From: Oligoflexus sp. | GTDB taxonomy: Bacteria; Bdellovibrionota_B; Oligoflexia; Oligoflexales; Oligoflexaceae | NCBI RefSeq assembly: GCF_035712445.1 | Contig: NZ_DASTAT010000124.1 | Location: 1-64,000, forward strand | Reading direction: 5' to 3' | Length of the DNA stretch: 64,000 bases | In this document: positions 1-8,976 of the stretch, piece after piece | How the letters are laid out: each line of letters opens with the position of its first letter | Numbering within the stretch: the stretch's first letter is position 1 | Made by a program: the position numbers and the translations under genes | Notes under the pieces: model-generated | Seen by the model: only the letters and a program-made list of their open reading frames with translations | Told to the model about the DNA's origin: nothing | Database searches by the model: none

Positions 1-327
1 CCAGTCGATCACTATGTATCCATGACTCTTAGCGAAACCTATGGCCGGCGCGATATTCTGGCGAGCGAATGCATTGATATCTGGGACAGCACCCACGGTG
101 GGTCGATAGACGTTGATAGTCCCTGGCTCAGCAGCGATCTGCGCGTGGACTGGCGAAACGCTGCCGGTCAGATTGATCTTGAAATCAGTGATGCCTGGGG
201 TCCGCTGAGCAGTCATAGCTTTGATGAAGAGTATTTTCGCAAGGGAGGCAGTACGGAACTGGCGATCGTTACGGATGGACAGGATTATCTTCTTCAGCTC
301 TCTGGACCTTATTGCACGTCCCGCTAA
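1..327 (+). CDS. C-terminal end of an unknown protein (5' truncated)
   Basis: The frame is open from base 1 to the TAA at 325-327, so the gene begins outside the window. An internal ATG at 22 has no convincing ribosome binding site. About 108 residues are visible, rich in Asp, Ser, Trp and alternating hydrophobics, and ending in GPYCTSR, which suggests a beta-rich secreted or surface domain. I do not recognise the family. It converges on the small minus-strand gene at 397-525. Confidence 0.55.
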   Translation, partial: PVDHYVSMTLSETYGRRDILASECIDIWDSTHGGSIDVDSPWLSSDLRVDWRNAAGQIDLEISDAWGPLSSHSFDEEYFRKGGSTELAIVTDGQDYLLQLSGPYCTSR

Positions 328-359
328 AAACGTGAGGCCCTGGGCCCGTCCTGGCAGGT

Positions 360-388
360 GGGGGATACGTGGCCATGGCCCATCCCCC
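360..388. terminator. GC-rich hairpin between convergent genes
   Basis: GGGGGAT (360-366) pairs with ATCCCCC (382-388), and the loop contains the self-complementary GGCCATGGCC. It lies between the stop at 327 and the stop of the minus-strand small gene at 397, where a bidirectional terminator would sit. No U-tract follows on either strand, so its function as a terminator is uncertain. Confidence 0.35.
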
Positions 389-396
389 TCCACCGA

Positions 397-525
397 TCAG
401 CTGTTGTAGAACCACTTGAAGTAATCGCGGGGTTCACGCGGCATGAAGACATTGGCCAGCAGCCGATCTTCCAGACTCTTCTCACTTTCCTTGAATCCAA
501 ACAGGCGACGCAATTTTTTAAACAA
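397..525 (-). CDS. hidden 42-aa basic/amphipathic small protein, TTG start
   Basis: This small gene starts at TTG (523-525), seven bases after a strong GGAGGG box (533-538 on the plus strand as CCCTCC), and stops at 397-399. The product begins MFKKLRRLFGFKESEKS, a basic amphipathic N terminus, and ends with an acidic then aromatic tail (RDYFKWFYNS). The composition is protein-like, whereas the overlapping plus-strand frame (358-591) has no usable ribosome binding site. I do not recognise a family. The Lys/Arg-rich start could bind membrane or nucleic acid, but that is only inference. Confidence 0.6.
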   Translation of the reverse strand: MFKKLRRLFGFKESEKSLEDRLLANVFMPREPRDYFKWFYNS

Positions 526-620
526 TGGAAATCCCTCCGTGATGCAACTATCGTCCCCATCTTAAAAAAACAGCGCGCGAAGCTCAACTGATAAAAAGAA
601 CCTTTGAGCGCTTGCAGGAA

Positions 621-626
621 TTGACA
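621..626 (+). promoter_or_regulatory. possible -35 element of the cytochrome c gene
   Basis: A perfect TTGACA lies 41 bases before the ATG at 667. No good -10 hexamer is found at 16-18 bases; the nearest is TTACAT with a 20-base spacer. The gene itself has AAGGAG at 653-658. Confidence 0.25.
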
Positions 627-666
627 TCAAGGCCTTAAAATTTTTCTTACATAAGGAGAATTCAAT

Positions 667-1221
667 ATGCGTCTTGCCTGGATGATTCCTGTCTGTCTTT
701 GCTTACAGCTCATGTCCTGCACGAAGAAGAAGCCAGCAGAGACGGCATCCGCTCCTGCCGAAGCCTCGCCAGCCGTGGCAGTGCCGCAGGATGCGACCCA
801 TGCCAACTTTCCTTTAACCGCGCAGCCGTCGGGCGAAATCCGCAACGAATGGATTCCCTCACCGCACGAAAAAGCCCAGTTGGAAGTCCTGGCCACGGAA
901 GCGAAGCAGTTCGCTGAATTGAAGAACAAGCCCGAGAAAGCTCTCGCGCTCTTCAAACAGCACTGCGCGACCTGCCATGGGCCTGAAGGACGAGGCAACG
1001 GCCCGGGCGGCGACAGCTTGCCCGTGATTCCGACGAATTTTCATGAATGGCCGATCAAGTATGGTCGCGCCCCGCATGAAGTGGCGCTGACGATCACCAG
1101 CGGACGCAATGAGGGGGTGATGCCACCTTTTGGTGCTGTCTTGAAGAAAGAGGAACTCTGGTCGCTCGCATGGTTGGTGAGCTCCTGGATCGAAGCCCGG
1201 CCGGATAGCAAAAAGCCTTAA
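667..1221 (+). CDS. mono-heme c-type cytochrome lipoprotein
   Basis: Periplasmic, membrane-anchored electron carrier of the cytochrome c family, 184 aa. The N terminus is a lipoprotein signal with the modified Cys at residue 18 (LQLMSC). An Ala/Pro/Lys-rich linker runs to about residue 50. The heme motif CATCH is at residues 100-104 and is followed by GPEGRGNGPGG; the likely axial Met is M152 in VMPPFG, so this is a compact class I fold. The ribosome binding site AAGGAG is 8 bases before the ATG. It stands alone, converging on the sugar transferase gene, so its redox partner is not shown by context. Confidence 0.88.
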   Translation: MRLAWMIPVCLCLQLMSCTKKKPAETASAPAEASPAVAVPQDATHANFPLTAQPSGEIRNEWIPSPHEKAQLEVLATEAKQFAELKNKPEKALALFKQHCATCHGPEGRGNGPGGDSLPVIPTNFHEWPIKYGRAPHEVALTITSGRNEGVMPPFGAVLKKEELWSLAWLVSSWIEARPDSKKP

Positions 1222-1251
1222 GGGTCACGAGGCCAAGGTCGCGGCATGGCC

Positions 1252-2061
1252 TCAGTAGGCGCCGCGGCCGGTCAGCATCACCCAGATGGTAAGGAAAATG
1301 AGTTTGATGTCGAGCCACAGTGACCAATTGTAAACGTATTCCATGTCCATGCGCATCCATTCCTTGAAGGACACGTTGCTGCGCCCGCTGACCTGCCAGA
1401 TGCAGGTGCAGCCCTGCTCGACGACGAGGCGGCGGCATTGCCACTTTTCCCAATGAATCACTTCGGAGGGCAAGGCTGGGCGCGGACCGACCAGGCTCAT
1501 ATCACCAATCAGCACGTTCCAAAGCTGTGGCAATTCATCCAGACTGGTTTTGCGCAGAAAACGGCCCACCCGGGTCACGCGCGGATCGTTGCGGATTTTA
1601 AAGACCGGACCATCGCTTTCATTCTTTTCCAGCAGAGTCTGCTTCAGAGCCTCAGCATTCGTCACCATGGTGCGGAATTTATGCAGGCGGAATAAGCGGC
1701 CGCCGCGACCGACCCGGGTCTGGGAAAAGTAAATCGGTCCTTTGCTATCGAGTTTAATGGCGAAGATCACAAAGCCCACGATAGGCGCGAGCAAAATCAG
1801 GGCGGCACCAGCCAGAAGTATATCCATGAATCGCTTTAAAAAACGCTGCACAGGACGATTCACCGCCTCGCGCGTGAGCATGCGGCTCAATTCGGGGCTG
1901 AAACGCAAGGCCGTGCGACCGAGGTCCTCGTTTTGCCAAAAGACATGAGGTGTCGGCCGCAGCGTTTCAGGCTTGGGCGCTTGAATTCGAATTCCATCCA
2001 AGGTTTTGGACTGAGGCCTTATCTTTTTAATTTCCGGCAGCTGGTTCTGATCCGTTTCCAT
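1252..2061 (-). CDS. polyprenyl-phosphate sugar-1-phosphate transferase (bacterial sugar transferase family)
   Basis: Probably transfers a sugar-1-phosphate onto undecaprenyl phosphate, starting an exopolysaccharide or glycan repeat unit at the inner membrane. After a variable cytosolic region (about 90 residues) come a hydrophobic re-entrant helix (KRFMDILLAGAALILLAPI) and the family's catalytic core: FSQTRVGRGGRLFRLHKFRTM, then LPQLWNVLIGDMSLVGPRP. This is the short form without the multi-helix N-terminal half of WbaP/WcaJ. I chose the ATG at 2061 because GAGGGAAG precedes it; an upstream TTG at 2091 is possible. No glycosyltransferases or polymerase lie beside it, so the sugar and final polymer are unknown. 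Confidence 0.88.
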   Translation of the reverse strand: METDQNQLPEIKKIRPQSKTLDGIRIQAPKPETLRPTPHVFWQNEDLGRTALRFSPELSRMLTREAVNRPVQRFLKRFMDILLAGAALILLAPIVGFVIFAIKLDSKGPIYFSQTRVGRGGRLFRLHKFRTMVTNAEALKQTLLEKNESDGPVFKIRNDPRVTRVGRFLRKTSLDELPQLWNVLIGDMSLVGPRPALPSEVIHWEKWQCRRLVVEQGCTCIWQVSGRSNVSFKEWMRMDMEYVYNWSLWLDIKLIFLTIWVMLTGRGAY

Positions 2062-2246
2062 GACAACTTCCCTCTTGGCCAGAACGCGCAACGCGTCCTG
2101 AGCCTAAAAGAGCAAGTTCGGATCCAAGCTTACTTTGCGGAAATTATTGGATTATTACCGGTTGGAAAGAGCTTAGAATCAAGACTCCTGTCAAGGTTTT
2201 TGACAGGCAAGGACGGCATCGACCCGGGCGGGATCGATGCCTTCCT

Positions 2247-5200
2247 TCAGGCGACAGTCACGCGGTTGCGGCCTTCGCGCTTGGACGTGTAGAGGGCCTC
2301 GTCGGCTTTTTCGACGAGGATCGTCTTATCCTTCACATCCTCGGCGAGGTAGCTGACACCAAGGGATATCGTAACTTTGAGATGCGTATCCCCATGAGGG
2401 ATCGCCATGGTTTCGACCGCCTTGCGAATACGTTCCGCAACCAGCGTCGCCATGTCGGGACTGGTTTCCGGGAGGATCACGGCCATCTCTTCCCCACCAT
2501 ATCGCGCGACCACATCGGACTTTCTGCAGGTGTCACGAATCGCCGCCGCCACCCGCTTCAGCACAAGGTCACCGATCTGGTGGCCCCACTTGTCGTTGAA
2601 GCCTTTGAAGTGATCTATATCGATCAGGATCAGGGAAAGATTCCTGAGGTTCCGCTGCGACTGCAGCATCTCCTGTTCGAGCATGCTCTGGAAATAATCG
2701 TGGTTATAAAGCCCCGTGAGCCCATCGGTGGCCGCCTTGACGGAAAGCTCCAGGCGACCGGCAGCAGCGAGGCAGATGATTTCCAGCGTTTCAATGCGTT
2801 CGGCCGTGAAGGTGCTGTTGGCCCTGTTGTTCTCCAGGTACAAAAGCCCGACGATGTCCGATTCCGCGCCGATGCCAACGGTGATCGGAATGCAGAGGAT
2901 CGACCAGACCTTGTTCTTTTGAATGTAAGGCTCGCGGTGAAGGCCCGGCAGCACATCCTGGGCGATGCTGGCGTTATCGATCACGATGCCTTTCTTCGCC
3001 CGCCGCACATAGTTGATGACCATGCGGGACAGGTTATGGCTGTGATCGACGGCCACCGACTGCAGAATCTTCGGCGCTTCCTGATCGACCGAGCTTTCCG
3101 CTTCGATGAAGAACTCGCCTTCTTTTCTAAGGAGCAAGGCGCCTTTTTGAGCGCCGGCGAATTCAATGGCACTGGAGATGATTTTTTCGAGCATCCGGCT
3201 ATGGACGTTCTCTTCCGCGATGGCAAGAAGCGCCCGCTTCAGGGTGGTAATGTCGATCGTGGACGAGGACATGGTCGCCAGTGAACCGGTCAGCGCGCGT
3301 TCACCCATGTGACCGCTGAGCATCTGCGGGTATTTCTCTTCCAAAAGCCGCGCCTTGGCCATGGCGCCCCAGCGTTCATAGTTATAGCGTGCGCGTTTCA
3401 TATAGGCGTAAGCCGCCGTGTGGCGACCCTGGGTCAGATGGAACTTCGCGGCCAGTTCGTTGGCCAGCGCTTCATCCTGAAGATACTGATTGGCTTTTGC
3501 CAGCGAGATGGCTTCATCGAAAGCCAGCTGCGCATCGTAGGCCTTGCCGCGCAGCGCCAGCCACTCGGCACGCAGGAGCGCATGCTTATGCTGGAAATTC
3601 ATAGGCGCCATGCGGCTCCATTTTTTATAGCGGGCGAAGGTCTGCTTAATGATGGCATTGGCTTCCTTGCGTTCAGCGGCCGCGAGCATGGGCCAGCGGC
3701 GGATCAGGGCGAGGCTGTAGTAGTAGAAGAACACGGCGCCGGTCACTGTTCCCATGACGACCTTGAACAAAGGAGCAGCCTTGCGGGCCGCAGCCACGGC
3801 TTCTTCCGAGTTGTCGAACGTATAGGCGAGGACGCACTTGAGGAAGTAGGTATTGAAAAGTCCGCTGGCGTCCTGATTGTGTTCGTAGATGGGAAGCATA
3901 CGCTCCTCATCGAAGGTATCGCCCTTCAGGATATGCGGCGCGGGGCTCTTCGTCTCCATCAGATTCTGCACGGCCTCGTGATACATCCGCAGCTGCTCTT
4001 CATCGGCTCTTTGACCCAGCTGCTCGGTGACCACTGCGAATTTGGTCATTTCCTCGGCCAAAGGCCTGAGTTCGCTGCCGACCAAAAAGCTGCGGAGGCA
4101 GTAGCCCGCCACGCCGTGGGCTGCGAATTCGAAGTCACCGGCGTCCAAACCCGCCTGATGCGCATGCAAAAGGGGTTTGAGCGTGGCGCGGATATGATCC
4201 TTCCAGGGCCGGATGAACATGTTGAAGCAGACGAGCGTGGCCGATTCGATATCCTTGGCATTCAGCTTTTCATAGAGCTTGATGCCGAGTTCGCCGAACT
4301 TATAGCCCGTCTTCACGTCCCCCAGCATGGCCGCCATCAGCATACCATAGGTGGTATAGGCCAGGGCGGACGTCGAGGTATTCCCATAACGCAGGGACGT
4401 TCGGATCAGGGTGCCCGAGATCAAAGGCACCTGCCGCGGGAAGAAATAGAAGATGGCCTGGGCCATGGAATAAAGAAAGTGCATCTGCGCCAGGTGAAGG
4501 GGATCCTTCATCTCCGGCAGATTCAAAAATTCATCCTGAGTCTTCTTCCGCACCAGCCAATGGGTGTAAAGGAAGGATGTCACGATCCTGAACCAGCTGG
4601 GATTCTGCGGGATATGCACGCCCAATTCCGCCAGGATTTTCTTGCCCAGCGCTATGGCTTCCTGCATATCGTTGCGTGCGACCGCAGCATGCACCTTGGT
4701 CTCATACGCGGGAATCTTTTCAATCAGCGTCCGACCCCGGGCCAGGACCACATCAATGGCGTCATGCATCGTTTCATAGGCTTTCGCCAGGAATGCCAGC
4801 TCGGCCATTTCCTTATAGAGGTCGAGCATGAGGGCATGATAGTTCGTCCAGTCATCGACCTTTTCCTGGCTGGCCGCAGCCTGCAGATATTCCAGGGCGG
4901 TCTGGTACGCGGCGGAAACCTTGGCCTTCTTCGCGGCATAAAGGTTGAGCTGGATCAATTCGATCCGCTCGGCATCGTTTTTGATCAGCTCCAAACTGCC
5001 GTTCAGATGGTTGACGATCGCGAAGACATAATCATCGCGCCGCGCGCCTTTATGAAGATCCAAAAGGCTTCGTCCCACTTTATAGCGAACGAGCTTGCGG
5101 GAACCTTCGTCGATCAGGTCATAGGCGGCCTGCTGAATGCGATCGTGCGTGAATTTATATTCGATGCGCAGATCCTGATTTTCGATCGGGATTTCCAGCT

Positions 5201-7244
5201 CGACAAGGCGATAGCCGTCCCCGATCGGGACGATCAGGCCCTGCGACATGGTTTCGCGCAGAAGGCTCGCGGTATTCTGCATGCTCTGGGCCGCGACCTG
5301 GGCGAGCGTGACAAGGTCAAAGGTCTGACCAATGCAGGACGCCAGCTGCACCAGCTCACGCGTGGGCTGGCTGAGCTTTTGAATGCGGGTGCTCATCAGA
5401 TCCACGACGTTATCGGTCATGTTCGCTGAGCGGATCTTTTCCAGATCCCATTCCCAGGTGCCTTTTTCCGGATTGAAATAGAGCAGCTGGTCGGTATAGA
5501 GCGAACGCAGGAATTCATCGGTGAAGAAGGGATTGCCGCCGGTTTTTTCCTGGACCAGCGACGCCAGCGGCTGAACGCGTTCCACGGTGGTATAAAGAGC
5601 GTCCGCAATCAGCTGGTTGACCTCGCGGCCGGCCAGCGAATGCAGCTGAAGATGGCCGAAGGGGAAGTCATTGGCCTCCAGCTCCTGCATATACATCGCA
5701 AGGGGATGGGTGCTGCTGACTTCATTGTCGCGATAGGAGCCGACGAAGTAGAAATGCTGCAGGCGACGATCCTGCATCATCAGGTCGATGAGTTTCAAAG
5801 AGCCGCTGTCGATCCACTGAAGGTCATCCAGATGCAGGACCATAGGATGCTCGTGCTCACAGAAGACCTTGACGAAATTTTTGAAGACGAGCTTGAAGCG
5901 GTTATCGGCCTCGTTGGGACCGAGCAGCTGCACGGGCGCCTGGGGACCGATGACGAGCTCCACTTCCGGCAGCACATCAATGATGATCTGACCGTTGGGG
6001 CCCAGAGCCTTCATGATCTTCTGCCGCCATTCAATCAGACTCGATTCGGGTTCGCCCAGGAGCTGGCGCACGAGTTCGCGGAAGGCATCGACGAAGGCCG
6101 AATAGGGCGTGCTGCGGCGGAACTGATCAAACTTGCCGGAAATGAAGTGACCGTTGTGCTGCGACACGGGTTTCTGCAGCTCGCGGATCAGCGAGGATTT
6201 TCCCACACCGGAATAACCGGCCACGAAGAAGACTTCACGGCCGCCTTCGGCAACCTTCTCAAAGCCCTGGATCAGCTGCTCCAGTTCCTTCTGCCGACCA
6301 TAGAGGATCTCGGGAATATGGAAGCGATCCGGCACATCCTGAAGACCGAGCGGGAATTTATCGACGGTTTTCTGTTCGCGCAGGCTTTTGAAAATCTTCT
6401 GCAGATCGACCATCACGCCCCAGGCGCTCTGATAGCGATCCTCGCAGTTTTTGCTGAGGAGCTTCAGAATCAAATCCGCCAGCACTTCAGGAATCTGATG
6501 ATTGAAATGCCGTGGGGGTATCGGTCTTTTCGCTATATGGAAATGGATGAGCTGGAGTGGATCTTCCGACTCAAAGGGCAGACGATTGGTGAAGAGTTGA
6601 TAAAGAGTCACGCCGAGGCTGTAGAAATCGCTGCGGTAATCTATAAAGCGATTCATCCGTCCGGTCTGCTCGGGGGACATATAGGGCAGGCTGCCTTCGG
6701 TCACGCCGCTGCTGCTCAGCTCAGCCTGCTCGCGCAGAAGCTTGGTGGAAATGCCGAAATCAATGATTTTGACGTCACCCGTTTCGCGGTTATAGAGGAT
6801 ATTGGTCGGGTTCAGGTCTTTATGAATAATATTCTTACTGTGAATCTCAACCAGGCACTTGGCCGCTTTCTGCGCGATATCCAAGCCTTCGAGCAGCGAG
6901 ACGCCACCAGCGCGTAGCACTTCTTCGAGCGACACTCCACCTGTGTCTTCGAAGACCAGCATGGGCGCGTTCTGATGCTTTTCGTAAGCCAAGGCCACCG
7001 GGGCACAGCTCAGGCCGGATTCAGTCACGATGCGATACTGGTTTTTATAGCGGGCGATTTCGTGACGTTCCAGAAATTCTTCCTGGAGTATCTTCAAAAT
7101 CACACGCTTGTGATCGGACTCCCGAACGGCTTTGAACACCGAACTGCGTGGACTTTCGAAAATTTTCACAAGATGCGTATAACCCGGAACCCGTACGAGA
7201 TCCGACTCTTCCGCAATGCTCTTGGGCTTGGCAGCTATCCCCAT
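2247..7244 (-). CDS. giant Ser/Thr kinase - AAA/NACHT-like ATPase - TPR - GAF - GGDEF protein
   Basis: A 1665-aa cytoplasmic signalling protein. An N-terminal protein-kinase domain carries HKDLNPTN (catalytic D143), a DFG segment (IIDFGIS) and an APE-like YMSPEQ. The AAA-type ATPase follows, with Walker A GYSGVGKSS (K349) and Walker B VLHLDDLQWID. A long helical TPR-like middle (about 700-1330) and a GAF domain (about 1360-1520) come next, then a C-terminal GGDEF domain. Its active-site motif is GGEEM (1583-1587), with RKSD five residues upstream matching the product-inhibition I-site, so c-di-GMP synthesis is plausible although Met replaces the usual Phe. Relatives usually end in a histidine kinase. 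The ATG at 7244 follows AAGGA; a longer frame begins at 7367 without support. Confidence 0.9.
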   Translation of the reverse strand: MGIAAKPKSIAEESDLVRVPGYTHLVKIFESPRSSVFKAVRESDHKRVILKILQEEFLERHEIARYKNQYRIVTESGLSCAPVALAYEKHQNAPMLVFEDTGGVSLEEVLRAGGVSLLEGLDIAQKAAKCLVEIHSKNIIHKDLNPTNILYNRETGDVKIIDFGISTKLLREQAELSSSGVTEGSLPYMSPEQTGRMNRFIDYRSDFYSLGVTLYQLFTNRLPFESEDPLQLIHFHIAKRPIPPRHFNHQIPEVLADLILKLLSKNCEDRYQSAWGVMVDLQKIFKSLREQKTVDKFPLGLQDVPDRFHIPEILYGRQKELEQLIQGFEKVAEGGREVFFVAGYSGVGKSSLIRELQKPVSQHNGHFISGKFDQFRRSTPYSAFVDAFRELVRQLLGEPESSLIEWRQKIMKALGPNGQIIIDVLPEVELVIGPQAPVQLLGPNEADNRFKLVFKNFVKVFCEHEHPMVLHLDDLQWIDSGSLKLIDLMMQDRRLQHFYFVGSYRDNEVSSTHPLAMYMQELEANDFPFGHLQLHSLAGREVNQLIADALYTTVERVQPLASLVQEKTGGNPFFTDEFLRSLYTDQLLYFNPEKGTWEWDLEKIRSANMTDNVVDLMSTRIQKLSQPTRELVQLASCIGQTFDLVTLAQVAAQSMQNTASLLRETMSQGLIVPIGDGYRLVELEIPIENQDLRIEYKFTHDRIQQAAYDLIDEGSRKLVRYKVGRSLLDLHKGARRDDYVFAIVNHLNGSLELIKNDAERIELIQLNLYAAKKAKVSAAYQTALEYLQAAASQEKVDDWTNYHALMLDLYKEMAELAFLAKAYETMHDAIDVVLARGRTLIEKIPAYETKVHAAVARNDMQEAIALGKKILAELGVHIPQNPSWFRIVTSFLYTHWLVRKKTQDEFLNLPEMKDPLHLAQMHFLYSMAQAIFYFFPRQVPLISGTLIRTSLRYGNTSTSALAYTTYGMLMAAMLGDVKTGYKFGELGIKLYEKLNAKDIESATLVCFNMFIRPWKDHIRATLKPLLHAHQAGLDAGDFEFAAHGVAGYCLRSFLVGSELRPLAEEMTKFAVVTEQLGQRADEEQLRMYHEAVQNLMETKSPAPHILKGDTFDEERMLPIYEHNQDASGLFNTYFLKCVLAYTFDNSEEAVAAARKAAPLFKVVMGTVTGAVFFYYYSLALIRRWPMLAAAERKEANAIIKQTFARYKKWSRMAPMNFQHKHALLRAEWLALRGKAYDAQLAFDEAISLAKANQYLQDEALANELAAKFHLTQGRHTAAYAYMKRARYNYERWGAMAKARLLEEKYPQMLSGHMGERALTGSLATMSSSTIDITTLKRALLAIAEENVHSRMLEKIISSAIEFAGAQKGALLLRKEGEFFIEAESSVDQEAPKILQSVAVDHSHNLSRMVINYVRRAKKGIVIDNASIAQDVLPGLHREPYIQKNKVWSILCIPITVGIGAESDIVGLLYLENNRANSTFTAERIETLEIICLAAAGRLELSVKAATDGLTGLYNHDYFQSMLEQEMLQSQRNLRNLSLILIDIDHFKGFNDKWGHQIGDLVLKRVAAAIRDTCRKSDVVARYGGEEMAVILPETSPDMATLVAERIRKAVETMAIPHGDTHLKVTISLGVSYLAEDVKDKTILVEKADEALYTSKREGRNRVTVA

Positions 7245-7457
7245 GGGCGTTTTCCTTGCATGACCTGGTTTCTCAGGAAGAGTATCGGTGCGCCTCGGGG
7301 GAAGCTTGATGAAAGCGAACACCCGAACACAAAAAACTTGAATTTCCCGGTTTGGTCGATCCGGCAAGACCGGGACGCTTCACCAATGATCATCGCTTGC
7401 TGGCGAAGGCATGCTTTGCTAGTCTAAGCAGCGCAACGGTCGCACAAGGAGTTTGCC

Positions 7458-8843
7458 ATGCAGGATGCGCTGGTCGAGATGAGTCGTCATTCGGTGACCC
7501 GACAATTACTCAAGCGAATCGGCATCCGTCCCCCGCTCCCCCTTCTGCGATCCTATCGGCCCTGGTCCGACGCCCTGCTCGGCGGCAAACGGATACTGGT
7601 CAATAAAGGTGGTCAATATGCAGAGCAGCTGATTCCGGGTCTGCAGGCGCAAAAGGCGAGCGTGGATCATCTCGGCAGTCTGACGGAACTCTCGGGCGAG
7701 GCGCGCGTTCCCGTCGTGGCCACGGTGTATCAGGCCACTCTTTTTGATGCGACCGATTTTCGTGAGATGTCCCGACTGCGGGATCTTTATAATTTCTTTC
7801 GTCCCGCTCTGCATCACTTCGGTTCCCATCATCGCATCGTGATTCTGCTCGCGCAGCCCGATCCTCACGGTTCCCCTGAGCATCAGGCCGTCCTGTCCGC
7901 GATCGAAGGTTTCGCCAGGAGTCTGGCCAAAGAGAGCGGGCCCCGCGGCGTGAATGTGAACTGCATTCGCGTCGAGGCCGCACCGGATACCCTGGAACGC
8001 CTCGGGCCGATGGTGCACTTCTTCCTTTCCGATTATGCCGCCTTCATCACGGGCCAGATCCTCGATTGCACGAGCCTGGCCGCGCGCCGACCGATCCCTG
8101 CGCTGGCCGGATCATTGGCCGGTAAACGCATCCTCGTCACAGGAGCCGCCCAGGGCATTGGCTACGCGATCTGTCGCCGGCTGGGGGAGGAAGGGGCGCA
8201 TGTCTATTGCCTCGATCGACCCGAGAATCAAAAGTCGCTGGAGGAACTCGCGCAGCATATCGATGGTGAAATCGTTCTGATGGACCTTGGTCTGCCGGAT
8301 GCCACGCAGCAGATCGCCGATCGGCTGCAGACGGCGCCGCCACTCGATGGCATCGTGCATAACGCCGGCATCACGCGGGATCGCACGCTTTTCTCCATGG
8401 GCGATAAACAATGGGACCAGGTGCTGAACATCAACCTCGAAGTGGTCGTGCAGCTCACGCAGGAACTTTTACACCGCGGACGTATCGCGGATAATGGCCG
8501 CATCATCTGCATGTCCTCCATCAGCGGAATTTCGGGAAATTTCGGTCAGACCAACTACAGCGCATCGAAAGCCGGGCTCGTGGGATTCGTACGGGCCCTA
8601 TCCCGGCATCTCGCGACCCAGGGCATGACGGCAAATGCCGTGGCGCCGGGCTTCATTGAAACGTCGATGACCGCACGCGTGCCGTTCATGGTCAAGCAGT
8701 TCGCGCGCCGCATGTCGAGTCTCGGCCAGGGCGGATTGCCGGATGATGTCGCGGATCTTATCTGTTTTCTGGCGAGCCCGGCATCCCAGGGGATTACGGG
8801 AAGCGTCATACGCGTGTGCGGCGGAAATTTCCTGGGAGCTTAA
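7458..8843 (+). CDS. two-domain 3-oxoacyl-ACP reductase (FabG4-like SDR)
   Basis: NAD(P)H-dependent short-chain dehydrogenase of the high-molecular-weight FabG type, 461 aa. The C-terminal half (from about 215) is a full SDR: cofactor motif TGAAQGIG from T228, HNAG, and catalytic YSASK with Y367 and K371. The N-terminal half is a degenerate Rossmann-like domain without these motifs, as in FabG4 proteins. The likely substrate is a 3-ketoacyl-ACP or -CoA. AAGGAG lies 7 bases before the ATG. It is divergent from the giant kinase (213 bases between the starts) and appears monocistronic, so it is probably not the housekeeping fabG. Confidence 0.85.
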   Translation: MQDALVEMSRHSVTRQLLKRIGIRPPLPLLRSYRPWSDALLGGKRILVNKGGQYAEQLIPGLQAQKASVDHLGSLTELSGEARVPVVATVYQATLFDATDFREMSRLRDLYNFFRPALHHFGSHHRIVILLAQPDPHGSPEHQAVLSAIEGFARSLAKESGPRGVNVNCIRVEAAPDTLERLGPMVHFFLSDYAAFITGQILDCTSLAARRPIPALAGSLAGKRILVTGAAQGIGYAICRRLGEEGAHVYCLDRPENQKSLEELAQHIDGEIVLMDLGLPDATQQIADRLQTAPPLDGIVHNAGITRDRTLFSMGDKQWDQVLNINLEVVVQLTQELLHRGRIADNGRIICMSSISGISGNFGQTNYSASKAGLVGFVRALSRHLATQGMTANAVAPGFIETSMTARVPFMVKQFARRMSSLGQGGLPDDVADLICFLASPASQGITGSVIRVCGGNFLGA

Positions 8844-8976
8844 ACTGAGAACCGTGATCATTTCACGGCGAATATTGTGGGTGGGCATATACTTGAAATA
8901 ACCGGCGTAATCGAAAACACTCAAGCTGGGTTGAATATGCCTCCGAAAGCAGGATTAGCTTTTGGAGGAACTCCCT

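Noticed and set aside
3309..5429. A 706-codon open frame on the plus strand
   Set aside because: It is antisense to the kinase-ATPase-GGDEF gene and has no recognisable domains; GC-rich codon use keeps opposite frames open.
8852..8868. Hairpin CCGTGA/TCACGG as terminator of the FabG4-like gene
   Set aside because: Only 6 bp and no U-tract.
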